DNA of 64,000 nucleotides from Cryptomeria japonica (Eukaryota > Streptophyta > Pinopsida > Cupressales > Cupressaceae). Positions 46,483 through 57,514 of this stretch are shown piece by piece. Both the position numbers and the translations under genes were made by a program. The notes beneath the pieces were generated by a model that searched no databases, was not told the DNA's origin, and saw only the letters and a program-made list of their open reading frames with translations. The stretch is taken from NCBI RefSeq assembly GCF_030272615.1, contig NC_081414.1, positions 51,950,636 to 52,014,635 of the forward strand, read 5' to 3'. Position 1 is the stretch's first letter, and each line of letters starts with the position of its first letter.

Positions 46483-47526
46483 TGTTGGTATTTTGGTATG
46501 GTTTTGTCATTGATGTCAACACCTACTAAAACACTAGCACTTTGGAGAATCAACAACATTCGCCGGCAAGCAAGTGACTCATGCACAGTCACCGGTATCT
46601 AATACACCAGCAAGGTATATTGATCACTGGCACTTGGAATGATATGGAAAACACTTGGTAATGTTGAAGACATCATTTGGACATCTTGTCCTAGAGTTTT
46701 GTTCATTGGTATATTCATAGTTGCATATTTGCTGTTACCGGAAAATAGGTCTAGGGTTACACGGACAGGTTTATCTTTTACATGGCACGCTATGGAGATG
46801 ATTAATTATTGTTGTAAATGCATTAAGCTAACATGTTCAATCTTTTATTGCATTGGATATTATATTGTTTGTAAAAAAAATTTATTGTAATATCTTGTAG
46901 AGGTGACCTACTAAAATTGGTCTTAGGTTATGGTATAAATGTAAGATCTTTTTTCTGTAAGATCAAGTGTGGAATGTGAAAAAGGATTGTGTGAAGGTAT
47001 ATGTGAGAATAAGCAGAGCTATACATGTAGACATCATTTGAAGATTGAAGGAGGGTTTTTGTGAAGACAGTCAGAACTACACCGGTACTGAATCCAGCAT
47101 ATGAAGATGCTATTTTGTGCAGTACATTCTTATTGGATTTAACCATCCAAATGTAGTCAGTGTGACTCTCATTTTTCTGATTGAGCAGTGAGCTCTAGGC
47201 AGTTGGCCTTTCTGCGTGTGCAGACCCCATTTATGTACACTTACTATCTACAATAGTATCATCTGATTGTGGGTAAGGTTTCCCACCATGGTTTTTCCCC
47301 TTACAGGGTTTCCACTTACAAATATTGGTGTTATGTGTTGTGGATGACTTTGTGTTTATGTTTCATGCACTAATCCTTAATGGCATAGCAATTAACTGTT
47401 AAAATTGTCTACCAACATATTTAACTAGTTTACCGGTATTAAGCATTAAGTTGGTTAAGTTGTTTTTGGTTTGAATTATTTGACAACTGATTCACCCCCC
47501 CTCTCAGTTGTCTCCGGGACCTAACA
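46483..47526 (+). repeat. E4 3' LTR
   Basis: TGTTGGTA start, GGGACCTAACA end, followed by ATTCA. TATAAAT at 46934-46940. Confidence 0.93.
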
Positions 47527-47531
47527 ATTCA
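47527..47531. repeat. E4 target site duplication, right (ATTCA)
   Basis: Matches 40894-40898. Confidence 0.92.
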
Positions 47532-48392
47532 ACTGTTTGATCCCTTGGTAGGGGAAAAAAGGATAAGGGGGGTATTTGGTATACCTAGTGCAATTTTCAA
47601 CGAGGGACTAAGAGGATATATAGATACCTAGATAGATTTTATGCTTGTAAAAACCTCTTCTATTTTTTTGATAGGAGGGATGGCTATAGCGTCAAGACTA
47701 TTCCTTACACTCTCTCTGATCATCACTCCATTAGGACTACTGTTGTTTTTGACTCCTGGTCTCAGTAAGAGCGTATTCATAGAGGATTATTTGCACTGAA
47801 AACTAGATTGCTACTTGATGAGGGTGTCTCCCATGCAGTTTTCTTTATCAGACAGTTCAATAGAAGAATTATCTCTTTTGGGAAGGAAAGAGATAGATGG
47901 AATCAAAATACAAGTGTAGTAGGAGGAACTTGTTCCAAATAGTGGGGAAGAAGATGGCGAAGGATAGTAGGACTTTGGAGACTAAGATGAACAATGAGAT
48001 TCTTAAGGCAGAGGACAAAATTCAAGAATATCCAAAGGATCCTAATGCTCAAGAGATCCCGTCTAAAGCCAAAAATTCTCTATGAAGAATTCAAAATATC
48101 AGAATATAGGGTATGAAGACTAGGGCTAGGATGAACTGCATTGAACATGGAAATAAAGGGTCAAAGATGTTCTTCTAGTTTCTTAAATCCAAAGAAGCCA
48201 ACAACAATATTAAGAGAATTTGGGAGGATGGAAGGGTTATCACAGGTCATGATGATATTCTTCAAGCTTTCACCTAGTTTTATAGGAAGTTATTTACCTT
48301 AGAAGATGAAGCAGAGATCATGAGGACTGCTAGGGACAAAATTAGAAGCATTGTTCCCAGATTGGTGTTTGAGGAAGATTCAGTTAGATTCA
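47527..48392 (+). pseudogene. LINE-B ORF2, endonuclease C-terminus and linker to RT
   Basis: It resumes the LINE after E4. One frame reads RYLDRFYACKNLF, then PYTLSDHHSIRTTVVFD near 47720, the late SDH endonuclease motif. A highly decayed linker follows. The last stretch, about 48300-48390, reads EAEIMRTARDKIRSIVP, similar to the pre-RT region of plant LINEs. The LINE ends abruptly at about 48393 where E5 begins. The RT proper is not in the window. Confidence 0.7.
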
Positions 48393-49152
48393 TGGAAAAC
48401 ATTTTTGAACTCAATCAACAGGCTGATGAACCTCCTCTTCTCCTCTTCAGAATAGCATTTTCCCAAATTAACAAATTTAGGATCCTCCTCAGTACCAATG
48501 TTGATTCTCTCATGCTCACCAGAGTTTTGAATTACAGGAGTCTCTTTCTCCCCTTGTTTAACATACCCATCCTTCCTATCAAAAAGACATTCAAGAGAAA
48601 CCAAGCCTTTTGGGATTTTATTTCCTTTCAACTGTAATACCCCATCATGCAGTTCCTCTGGTGAATCAAGAGAAAACTATTTACAACTTGCTTCTGATCA
48701 TTTTCATAAAACAAGGAAGTGAAGATCTTAGCACCCCGTAAAAATTTCTGAATCTGCTTATCATTTTCGAACACCTTCCAGGATTCTGAATTGTCAAGCA
48801 CGCTCAGTCTATAAACCAATTCCACCCTGTAGGTATTAGTTGTGAAATTAGGATGAGGCACTAATAAAGCTGTAGATACCACCAAAGAATCAGCCTTTGA
48901 GTTGAACTCCCTTGGTACTGCTTCGATTGAAAAAGTATTGAATCCTTCAATCTCATGCCAAACATGGTTTCTGTAATGACCTAGTCTCTCATTTTTAACA
49001 ACGAATAATCCTCTCACTTGCTTCACAATAAGTTCAACATCACCCTTACCTTTCAACATTTTGATCTGCAATTTCTTCACTTCAGCAGGACCTAATAATA
49101 GGGCTTGATATTCAACCATATTATTAGTGTTTTGAAAATTGGTTGATATCAT
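48393..49152 (-). pseudogene. E5 unit A: damaged archaeal-type RNase H and start of RT region (truncated)
   Basis: Homologous to 59200-60084 of unit B. The N-terminal RNase H strand with the first catalytic Asp is missing because of an in-frame 153-bp deletion at about 49132-49140. What remains is NMVEYQALLLG, KGKGDVELIVKQVRG and VPREFNSKADSLVV. It then reads LVSLECLFDRKDGYV and the pre-RT spacer before it is cut at LINE-B. Confidence 0.82.
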
Positions 49153-49278
49153 ATAATTTCCAAATCCACAATCTTGATAAAAAATTTGAGCTTTCGGATC
49201 ATTTGAAGGAAAGACTGTGTATTTGGCTTTTGTTTCAAGATGTAGGACAACTCTCTATTTTCCAACTGTGATCATTGC

Positions 49279-50400
49279 CTAAGACCAATCCATTCTAATT
49301 TCCCCACCCATGTCTTTACAAAAGGTACGACTCAATAACATTCCATAACTCGCAGGGATGTCAGGCACCAGAATTGGCAATTTGATTCTCTTGTCAGGAT
49401 GTGCTACTAAAACCACTTGTGCATCCTTAATTTTCCCTAACAAAGGAACTTGCTTGGAGTCCATGGAATAAAATTTTCCAAAGGTTCTTGTTAAGGTTAA
49501 ACCTAATGCTTTTGCTATTGTTGAGGGCATGACATTGTCTGATGCTCTAGAATCTATTATACAATTACTCAATTTATGCTCATTGATAAACAAAGACACA
49601 TAGAAAGGTTCAGGCTTATCTTCAAGACTAGTTTCAACCAATTTAGCTTATTGAGGAACAATATTTGATGAAACTTGAGGGGTTACTAAAGCAGGCCTGA
49701 CATTTTCCTATGCTAAAGAATTACAAGTCACAGGCATTTGGGTTTCACTTGCTAAAGCCTGAGTATCATTTCCCTTGAAAAATTCAACTAGTCTATCTAC
49801 CTACTTAGGGTTCAACTTCAGATACTCAGCCGGAGTAATCTGAATATGGGATGATTTGCAAAATTCAATGATATCAAAGGAACTATTAGATGAATCAGAA
49901 CCTGAAGAAGCAACTTCTTGAACAACTTTTGAAACACTACCAGGACGAGTCAGAATTTCCTTACCCTTTGTAGTGCTATGGAAAGGTGTTACAATATCTT
50001 GAGGTTTCAAATTTTGTTGAGTTCTAGTAAGAATTGCATATGAGGAATCTTTCAAAGTCATCAACACATTTCCTCCCCTTTCTGAATCAGAGACATATTC
50101 CATATAATGAATTTCAGAGTCACCGGGCATACTTTGGGAACATCCTTCATCAGCTTCTAAGATTGTTTCTCCTCTACTGATCATTTGAGAAAAATGAACC
50201 TTCTCTGGACACAAAGAACCATCATGCTCATCAGTTAAATGAAACACACACGTGTTTGTCTTAGGAGGTGCCGCTTCAATAGCAAGTCTTTGTTGCGTAG
50301 GAGGTAATTATAATTGTCTTCCTCCATTTCCTCCTTGTTGATTGTGATATTTTCTTGGAATGTCCTGGTATGGTTGAGAATATGAAGTACTTTCTTTAGG
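49279..50400 (-). pseudogene. E5 unit A: protease region
   Basis: The frame 50247-49801 starts MFHLTDEHDGSLCPE (a non-canonical C/H cluster) and is followed by a Ser-rich spacer. The protease at 49641-49279 has NCIIDSRASDNVMPS, with Arg for the active-site Gly of DSGAS in unit B, and SYGMLLSRTFCKDMGG as the C-terminal motif. Inactive. Confidence 0.82.
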
Positions 50401-50499
50401 AGTCTATCTTTACAGGGAAATCACATCATTCATTAACCATTGAATCATAGGATCAGATGAAGTAGAGGCACTTGTAACTTGAGAAGCAGAAGTTTGCAC

Positions 50500-51605
50500 T
50501 TATCTTATCCACTTGCCTGCCATGATTAAATCATCTTCTAGACTCACAACTGAAGCTTTCATAGCATCAAGGGTTTGTAACCGTTTGTGCTTCATCAAAA
50601 AACTGATTTCTGTAGGCATGGAGTTCATGAAAAAACATTTCATGTTTTCATCAGAGGGTTTTTGTGTTGTTGAAATCTTATGACAAAGATTATCAAAACG
50701 AGCAACAAAGTCCCTCATAGGCTCTATTATTTATTTCTTTAATTGAGCCAACTGAGTAATGAGCAAATGCTCATCCTCAGCCAATTTGAATCTTGCCTCA
50801 AAACTATCTGTTAAAACCTGCCAAATTGTAATACCTCCATCAGGTAGATGGTAGAACCAATCAGCGGCATGTCAATAAAAGATTGAACAAATAACCTCAC
50901 TGACACATCTTCATGTTGTACTTCCAACACTCCACATGCAACTTTAAAAGAATTTAAGTGTTCAGTGGTGGTCACTTTTCCATCACCACTAAACTTAGGC
51001 AGATGATCTTTTTCTCCCTTAGGAAGGTTATGAATTTCCCCCAAAGATAAAAGTCTGATAGCAGCACCCCAAGGATTGTTTGCCATTGCTCCAGTAGTAT
51101 TCAAAGGGGTAGGGTTTATAACAATTGGAGGTACAACACCGTGTAAAGTTAAGGCTTGACAAATAGGTGAAGTAGTTGCTCTTGGTGGAGATACGAGTCT
51201 ACTTCTAGCCCTTGTAGATGTAGCCTGAGAGACAAAACCGAGGTCTAAGAGTTCCTGGAAGGTGTGATCAACAATTCCCTCCCTCCGTTGTGACTAGGTA
51301 TAAGGCTTAGACTCCAGTGTGAAAAGCGATCACGGTAACAAGCGTCTGGGATTCTATGGTTAATTATCAAGGATTCTAATAAAGAAGACTCTAGGAACAA
51401 TCACCCTCTCAAAAACTAACATACGATGATCTGCTTGGCTTTCTACTTCATTGAGGAATGCACTTATTCTATCATATTTAGCTCGACTTCTTCTATGTCT
51501 CCAAGATAGAGTATCCAACTCAAAGGCAATGTTAGTTTTCTCTTCTTGCACACAATTTAGATTTGGTTGTAAAATAGGTAAGAACCCTTCGTTAGCCAAC
51601 GCCAT
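50500..51605 (-). pseudogene. E5 unit A: gag
   Basis: The start ATG at 51605 lies 60 bp after the primer site (MALANEGFLPILQP). Capsid at 51104-50500: HLPKFSGDGKVTTTEHLN, AVRLFVQSF-type segment, then MRDFVARFDNLCHK after a stop near 50735. Several stops. Closely matched by unit B at 62539-61430. Confidence 0.85.
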
Positions 51606-51664
51606 TTACAAAGAACAAAGCATTACCATAAAGATGGTTGTTCTTAAAACCAATTATTCTTTTT

Positions 51665-51686
51665 GTTCCCCAGCAGAGTCGCCAAA
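51665..51686 (-). promoter_or_regulatory. E5 primer binding site between units B and A
   Basis: On the minus strand TTTGGCGACTCTGCTGGGG, a site frequent in Tat/Ogre-like elements. The LTR-type end CCAACA lies six bases upstream. Confidence 0.75.
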
Positions 51687-51691
51687 AAATT

Positions 51692-52403
51692 TGTTGGTAA
51701 ACATATTTGTCTCTCACGATTTATTTAACTTTTATACTCTTTAGCCCAAGAAATGAAAGACAAATTTCATCATACAGTTGGAAAATCATCATATTGATTA
51801 ACCTCTGAATTAAGGTACGGCTCCCTTTACTAGATATTCAATAAGCTCCAAATTACATACAACCAATATTATACTTTTCACCAGAAATTACAAAAAGGTA
51901 ATTGTATTCACCAGTCAATACCAAATGAACACAAACATTGATTCATATATAATTCTTTTTGTAAAGCCAACAAACTTCACATGTACGCTAAACCAAAATG
52001 AAAAAATCCTTAAAAGATATATCTCACTGATATCTTCCGCACATATAGAAAGCTATGACAGATTCTTTCTTGAAATAGATTCTCACAGAAATCAAATTTC
52101 AAACACCAAACACACAGATTTAAAGCCAAAGATAAACTGTCATCTGATTTTTCATTCATAAACGATCATCAACTTCCAACACAAACATAAAGTATTCAAC
52201 CAAAATTTTAAAAAAATAGTTTTTCCAAAAACTTAGCAGACCCACATTAAGTCATTACAAACTTATAAATAGGTCTCCCGACCAATAGTTCAAATTCAAG
52301 GTAAAACTAACTTGAAATGAGTTAATCAGAAACTATCCTAACTGCATAACTTAAAATAAAAAGGAAGCTAGACGCACTGGCATACAACTGCCAGCAGTGC
52401 TAG
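51692..52403 (-). repeat. E5 LTR region shared by units B and A (minimum extent)
   Basis: In minus orientation it ends CCAACA at 51692. The whole stretch aligns with 62626-63330. It is A/T-rich without a clear gene. A TATTTATAAG-type box on the minus strand lies near 52263-52274. Its upstream limit is uncertain: the LTR may stop near 52400 or extend through the accessory ORF. Confidence 0.6.
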
Positions 52404-55400
52404 TCATGCAGTCAATTCTGTTTCAATCGGATTGCTATTTTGGGTGGACACCATAACCACTTTTGCTGCAGTCCACTCCCGATGAACCCTCGAGAATTCA
52501 TGGGTTACTACTACATGTGGTAGGCTAATATGAATTACCCTTTGCTTCCAGAGTTCCTTCTTTCTTATCACCAGCTGCACTTTATCTCTATGGGAGTCCA
52601 AGTGATCAAGACATACTATAAGCATCGACTCCACTTTGGCAATCTTCGTAAAATCTTCCATGGCTAAGGACTTTTCCACCTTAATCTGTTTAATGCGACT
52701 ACTGAATAGATTGACCATTTCTATTGTATCTTCTAGAGTTTGACCATCCTCTATACGCAACTGAACATCTACACAGCGCACATCCTTTTGCATGGTTGTT
52801 CTCAGGGTTGTTAATTCACCTCGCAGACTGACAGACTCACTATGACCTTGCTCAATGATTTGGTTACGCCACTCTATACTTTATTTGCAAATGAACATTA
52901 TATCTTTATCTAATCATGGCACTTATCTTTCAACAAGGAAAGTCATCAAGCCATAATGTTGAATATCACCTATTTGCCTTGAAATCACTGCCCATTTAGT
53001 CTTTTCGTTCTACCATGCGATTAAGTTTGCGTCCAATTCCTTGGTAAAATCATTGGCATTTTTGAAAATTTGAACCAAATCCGATATATAATTAGTTCCT
53101 TGATGCATAATTGATGTAAGCCACTTAGAGAAAATCTTTGCAATCATCTTGTTCCTTTGAACTTCATCCAAGAACTTCTGATTATCAGGGGATTTCAAAT
53201 TAAAGGGAACAGAGATTTAGAACAATGGCAATGGACTACTCTGCAAAGCATGGATGTATTGAGCCATTTGCATTAAACTTTGTTTCAACTCTGCTTTATC
53301 CTTTTCAACCTTCCAACTACGGGAGATAATCCTTTTGGTTGAAGTTTCTAAATGCTTCACATCAACCACTCTAGTTTCTACCCCCAAATAAACTTGCTCA
53401 ATAGTATAATCGGCCTCTAACACAGTGGAAGCATCCTTATCAGATGTAGGCCTAGCAATATTCGCGGTCTAATGTTTTGTGCCTTCATCAAAACTGATCA
53501 TGGTTTCCACTTTTAACCACTTAGGCTTCGTAGCTCTTCCTAGACATTTACTCATGGCATCTTCCATTGACACAAAAATAGGCACATCATTCCTCTTCTT
53601 GGTAATCGAATCACTCAACCATTTAGGAGCCATAGTTAGATCCTTGGATTGCATGGGCGGAAACCCTCCTGAAGTTAGCAAAATAGCATTATCTGTTTTA
53701 GATAGAACATCAAGTACTTGTGAATCCTAGACATTAACATCAGCATCGGTTACAACCTTGTTAGCATCAGTATCTAGTAACTTGGCCACCAATGGAATGT
53801 GTAGCTTCTAAGTCAAGTTTTTCCTCTTTAATCTTAGCTTGCTTCTTTCCTACAACAGAAATAGGAATATTAGTTAAAACAGTGGTTTTGCTTACAATCT
53901 CCTTTTTCCCACCCTTATTTCTTGAACTGGTCACCTTTCCCGGATGATATATGTAGTTCCTTAGCCAATTCTCCATCGTGCGAATTATACTAAAGGTGTG
54001 TTCCTGTACATAATCCTCCATCTTTCTACTCCAATCAACCTCTGGAAGAGGTTCATTGTGTACCCATTTCATGAATTCTAAATCTAGTACATCCTCGTTA
54101 TCAATATTCACACCAGAGGTATCCATTTGCAACTTCATGTCGAGAATCTACTTCAGAGTTAACCTAGACCAATTTCTTTTCCTTACTTTAAATTCATCAG
54201 AGCGGTCTTCCCTGTAATCTTCTAACTGTGGCACATGTTGATCAGGCATTGTCATTTTCACAAAATGGGCAATAAAACCTTTGCTGTCAAAACTATCTCT
54301 CTTCACGAAAGTTTTCAAATGAAACCTTTGAAATTCCAATTCAAGATTCAGTGCATCAGAAATAGACTTGCAACTCTAATAGCCTAAATCAATACGAAAA
54401 ATTCCACTTGTGCCAGAATCTTCACCAAAATCCTTTACAACATAGGCTAACTGCCTTGAAACTCCAATCAAAACACAACAATCTGAAACATATCTAGGTA
54501 ACCTAAAGGGTTCACCTTTAAAGCCTCCAACCCTTATATAAGTGAATTGATTAAACTAAATAAAGAAGTTTCCATAGTTGTTGATTAGTTCAACAGCTTC
54601 AACTGACATTCTCCTGTGCAAATTATCTTGTAACTCAAAGGTTAACCTCCCGGCAAATATATGATTCCAGTGAAGGTAATTGTCAACATGTCCCGTTTGG
54701 GTCAAATGGGGGTGGTATTCATAGATTTTTATACCCCGAACCCATTTTGTATGGAACAGTCTAGGCCACTCCCTCACATAGGCTAACATGTAGAACAAAT
54801 ATGAAGACATATAAAAATTTGAAACCCCAGTGTGATTGCTCAAACCCTCATGCAACCTTTCTGCAATTACTGTGCCACAATCAATGAACCATTTTTTGTC
54901 CAGAGTGACTTTGATGAAGAAATACATCTAGTCCTTCCAATAAAAGGATTGTGAATTTCCCCTAATTTTGCTCAACATTATTACCAAATCCCTGATTTCA
55001 GGAATCAAATGCTCTCAGGTTAATGGCCTTGGTAGCCTTGAGCCGCCCTTTTGATACTTCAGAAGCCAATTTTGTGCAATAATGGTTTCATAATACTGCT
55101 TCTTCTTGGAATAAATCCCATAAGACTTTCCAATAGTCCAATCCTCATAGGGTTCCCGATGTGGGATACCCATGGCCGCCATTGCTGTCTCTCTATCAAT
55201 AGACAATAGAATTTCACCTTTATTCCTCCTAATGCACTTGTTAACATTGACATAGTGATTCATGCACTTTAAAACCAACTCAGGACAAGGGGTGGCTGGG
55301 GGAAATGTCGCCACTTCCAATAAACCACTTTGTGCAATATCTTTCAACAAAGAATCAGCAGATGGTTTCCTCACTCTTTTTAAGAAAACATCTAAATCTA

Positions 55401-55527
55401 ATTGAACTAGATCTGTATCAGCTAACTCTAGTAAGGAACTAACAAGAGAAGGAGAGCTCGCTAATTTAGGCCAAGTCGGCCTCATGCTTAACCCATAATC
55501 TTTTCCCAATGAACTCAAAGAAAGCAC
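52404..55527 (-). pseudogene. E5 accessory ORF (~1,040 codons): helical N-domain, basic linker, coiled-coil C-terminus
   Basis: All pieces are sense to pol. One frame (55527-53767) has stops at 55015-55017 (TGA), 54928-54930, 54556-54558 and about 54148 (TAG). After a shift near 53.7 kb a second frame runs to 52404. The N-domain includes GEILLSIDRETAMAAMGIP and YFFIKVTLDKKWFIDCG, then FYMSSYLFYMLAYV. A basic segment (SSRNKGGKKEIVSK) and helical C-terminal parts follow (EKDKAELKQSLMQMAQYI; EDTIEMVNLFSSRIKQIKVE). It shows no enzyme motif. It resembles the E1 accessory ORF in plan and in the IK...FDxC / FIDC motif. It could be an env-position ORF or a plant-transposon-protein domain. Confidence 0.6.
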
Positions 55528-56533
55528 AAAAAAGGTAAAACATAAACAAGCAGCTAAACAATATACCTAGATCTTTTAAAAACTATAGCAATTAGGAAAG
55601 TCATTGAACATACCTTCATCTATCATCTACAAAACCCCTATCGTAGTCTATTTTTCTTTTGCTCCAAAAACTTTCCTTAAAACTTATGTTTCACAAGTGA
55701 CAATCTCGACAAGACAACTACTCAATTTAAAATAGCTGAGAAAATCTTACCCATGATTTCCATAAGTTTTCATCATTTCTCTTCACTCGTGCAACATTTG
55801 TCTAAAATGATCACAAATGATCATGCATTTAATAACCAATCACTTCATATCTGAAAACATACATTCCCACGCCATACTTTCTATAAATGACAACTTTTAA
55901 ATCATTAAGAAAGAATGTTCCCTTTTCCTACCGCCGTTAGCCATTCCTTAAAATCTGCGATGCCACCTTATGAATAGTCATACGATTTCCAAGGAATCAA
56001 ACATAGAACTTTGAACCTTGAAGAACAACAGCAATGCCAAAACATATACATGACAGATATTGAACTTTGAACCTTGAACCCCAAAGGTTCAAGTTCAAGG
56101 TTCAAACAATGCTAAACACCGACAAACATTGAAAAAGACTTATAAAGCCACGCAGGGAAATAAACTTTAACATGACACTCGTTGAACTTTGAACCTTGAA
56201 CCCAAAAGATTTAAGTTCAAGGCTCACCTTTAGCATAATGAAACTTAAAAGAAGACTGTGAAGACTAAATTGCACAAAAAATTCAAGAAACGCAACCCGA
56301 CCAAAGGAGCAGTCAGGGACATGACTCAATAAGGTGATATAAAAATGGAAATTTATATGTACCGCCAACAGTGGCTTTGCATGGGGACTGGAACTGTAAA
56401 GTACCAAGCAATGAATCCTAGAATCCTTGGTGTTGCAAATGACCTAAAAGTAAGGCCCAACTCACACCAAAACTCACACACCTAAGCTAAACACAACAAA
56501 AACTGTATGCACAAACTAGCAAGAGACTCCTGC
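55528..56533 (-). other. E5 spacer between integrase and accessory ORF
   Basis: About 1 kb without a recognisable gene. On the minus strand a TTTATAG box lies near 55885. GATAGGGGTTTTGTAGATG near 55625 is a possible polypurine tract/LTR start, and ATGATAGATGAAGGTATG just after it could be a short exon with a splice donor. Two GAACTTTGAACC hairpins sit at 56060-56224. Confidence 0.45.
56060..56224. repeat. Duplicated hairpin (TTGAACTTTGAACC / GGTTCAAGTTCAA)
   Basis: Two near-palindromes, 56060-56105 and 56182-56224, in tandem about 120 bp apart. A related half-site lies near 56007. Each can fold with a loop of roughly 4-6 nt. Confidence 0.65.
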
Positions 56534-57514
56534 TTACAATTGATACAATTTTAAGTCTTGGTCGTTATAGGACATGGGTAGTTCAAAACCATCCTGATAA
56601 GCAAGCTTAAAAGAATCGGGACCTTTCACCTCATGAATTACATAAGGTCCTTTCCACAGTGACTCAAATTTTTCGTGGGTGCCTTTTGGCTCCCTTCTTT
56701 TATCCCATAATAACATCAGATCACCTTTCATGAACCTCTTAGGTCTTGTCTTCTGATCAAAAATCTTTTTCACCCTCTTCTGATGTTCTGTAATCCTGTC
56801 GACCAACTTTTCCCTTTCTTCCTCGATCTTAATTAAGTACATAATTCTCTTCTCAAGAGAGCTTTGAAAGAATGCATCTTCTACTACAGTCTACAATTTG
56901 GAAGCCGCTAATTCTAGAGGAAGAGAGATTTGGGCACCAACGCCATATACTAACTCGAAAGGAGACATCCCTATAGCTTGCTTAGGTGAGGTTCAATCTT
57001 CCCACAGTGCTTCATGCAACTTCTCATGCGAGTCTCTAAAATTTTCACTAACCAACTTCCTCATGATGTTAATCAAGTTTTTGTTACTTGATTATGCTTG
57101 GCCATTACCCTGAGGATAATAATCAGAAGAATGCGCCAAATAAATTCCATGATCATAGAAAAATAAAACTAATTCAAATGAGGAGAAATTTGATGCATTA
57201 TCTGTGACTATTTTCTGAGGAACCCCAAACCTGACAAGAATATTGTCTTTAAGGAATGCACACACAATCTCTGAAGTGGTCTTTTTCACAGGGATAGCTT
57301 CCACCCACTTAGTGAAATAATCTGTTGTTGTTAATATGTGAGTGTGTCTTGTGCTGGAGGTTGGGTTCAAAGGACCAATGAAATCTAATCCCCATTGCTT
57401 AAAGGGTTCCTCAATCACTACAGGTCTTAAAGGCAAGGCAGCCAGCTGGGGTTTACTCGTAAACAATTTGTACTTTTCACACTTTTCCACCCAAGCATAT
57501 GCATCTTTGAACAT
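56534..57514 (-). pseudogene. E5 unit B: integrase core and C-terminus
   Basis: It starts after a TGA in the HHCC module, whose last Cys is changed (KCEKYKLF). Core: QWGLDFIGPLNP (D), TDYFTKWVEAIPV, KIVTDNASNF (D), then YPQGNGQA followed by TAA at 57092-57094 exactly where the catalytic Glu is expected. After further disruption the C-terminus reads RFMKGDLMLLWDKR, LWKGPYVIHEVKG and DQDLKLYQL, ending at 56534. Inactive. Confidence 0.88.

Larger units (their letters stand above)
40899..47526 (+). mobile_element. E4: Ty1/copia retrotransposon, Sirevirus-like, inactive
   Basis: LTRs of 1,051 and 1,044 bp, an ATTCA target duplication, an initiator-Met primer site, gag and a protease-integrase-RT-RNase H order (integrase before RT defines copia). 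Repeated GGGGGAG tracts before the 3' LTR suggest the Sirevirus group. The LTRs differ by roughly 6% in a sampled stretch, so it is much older than E3. Confidence 0.94.

Noticed and set aside
52264-52275. Plus-strand TATAAATAG in the E5 LTR region as the LTR promoter
   Set aside because: E5 is on the minus strand. The word is nearly palindromic with a minus-strand TATTTATAAG, so the plus reading is not evidence of an antisense gene.
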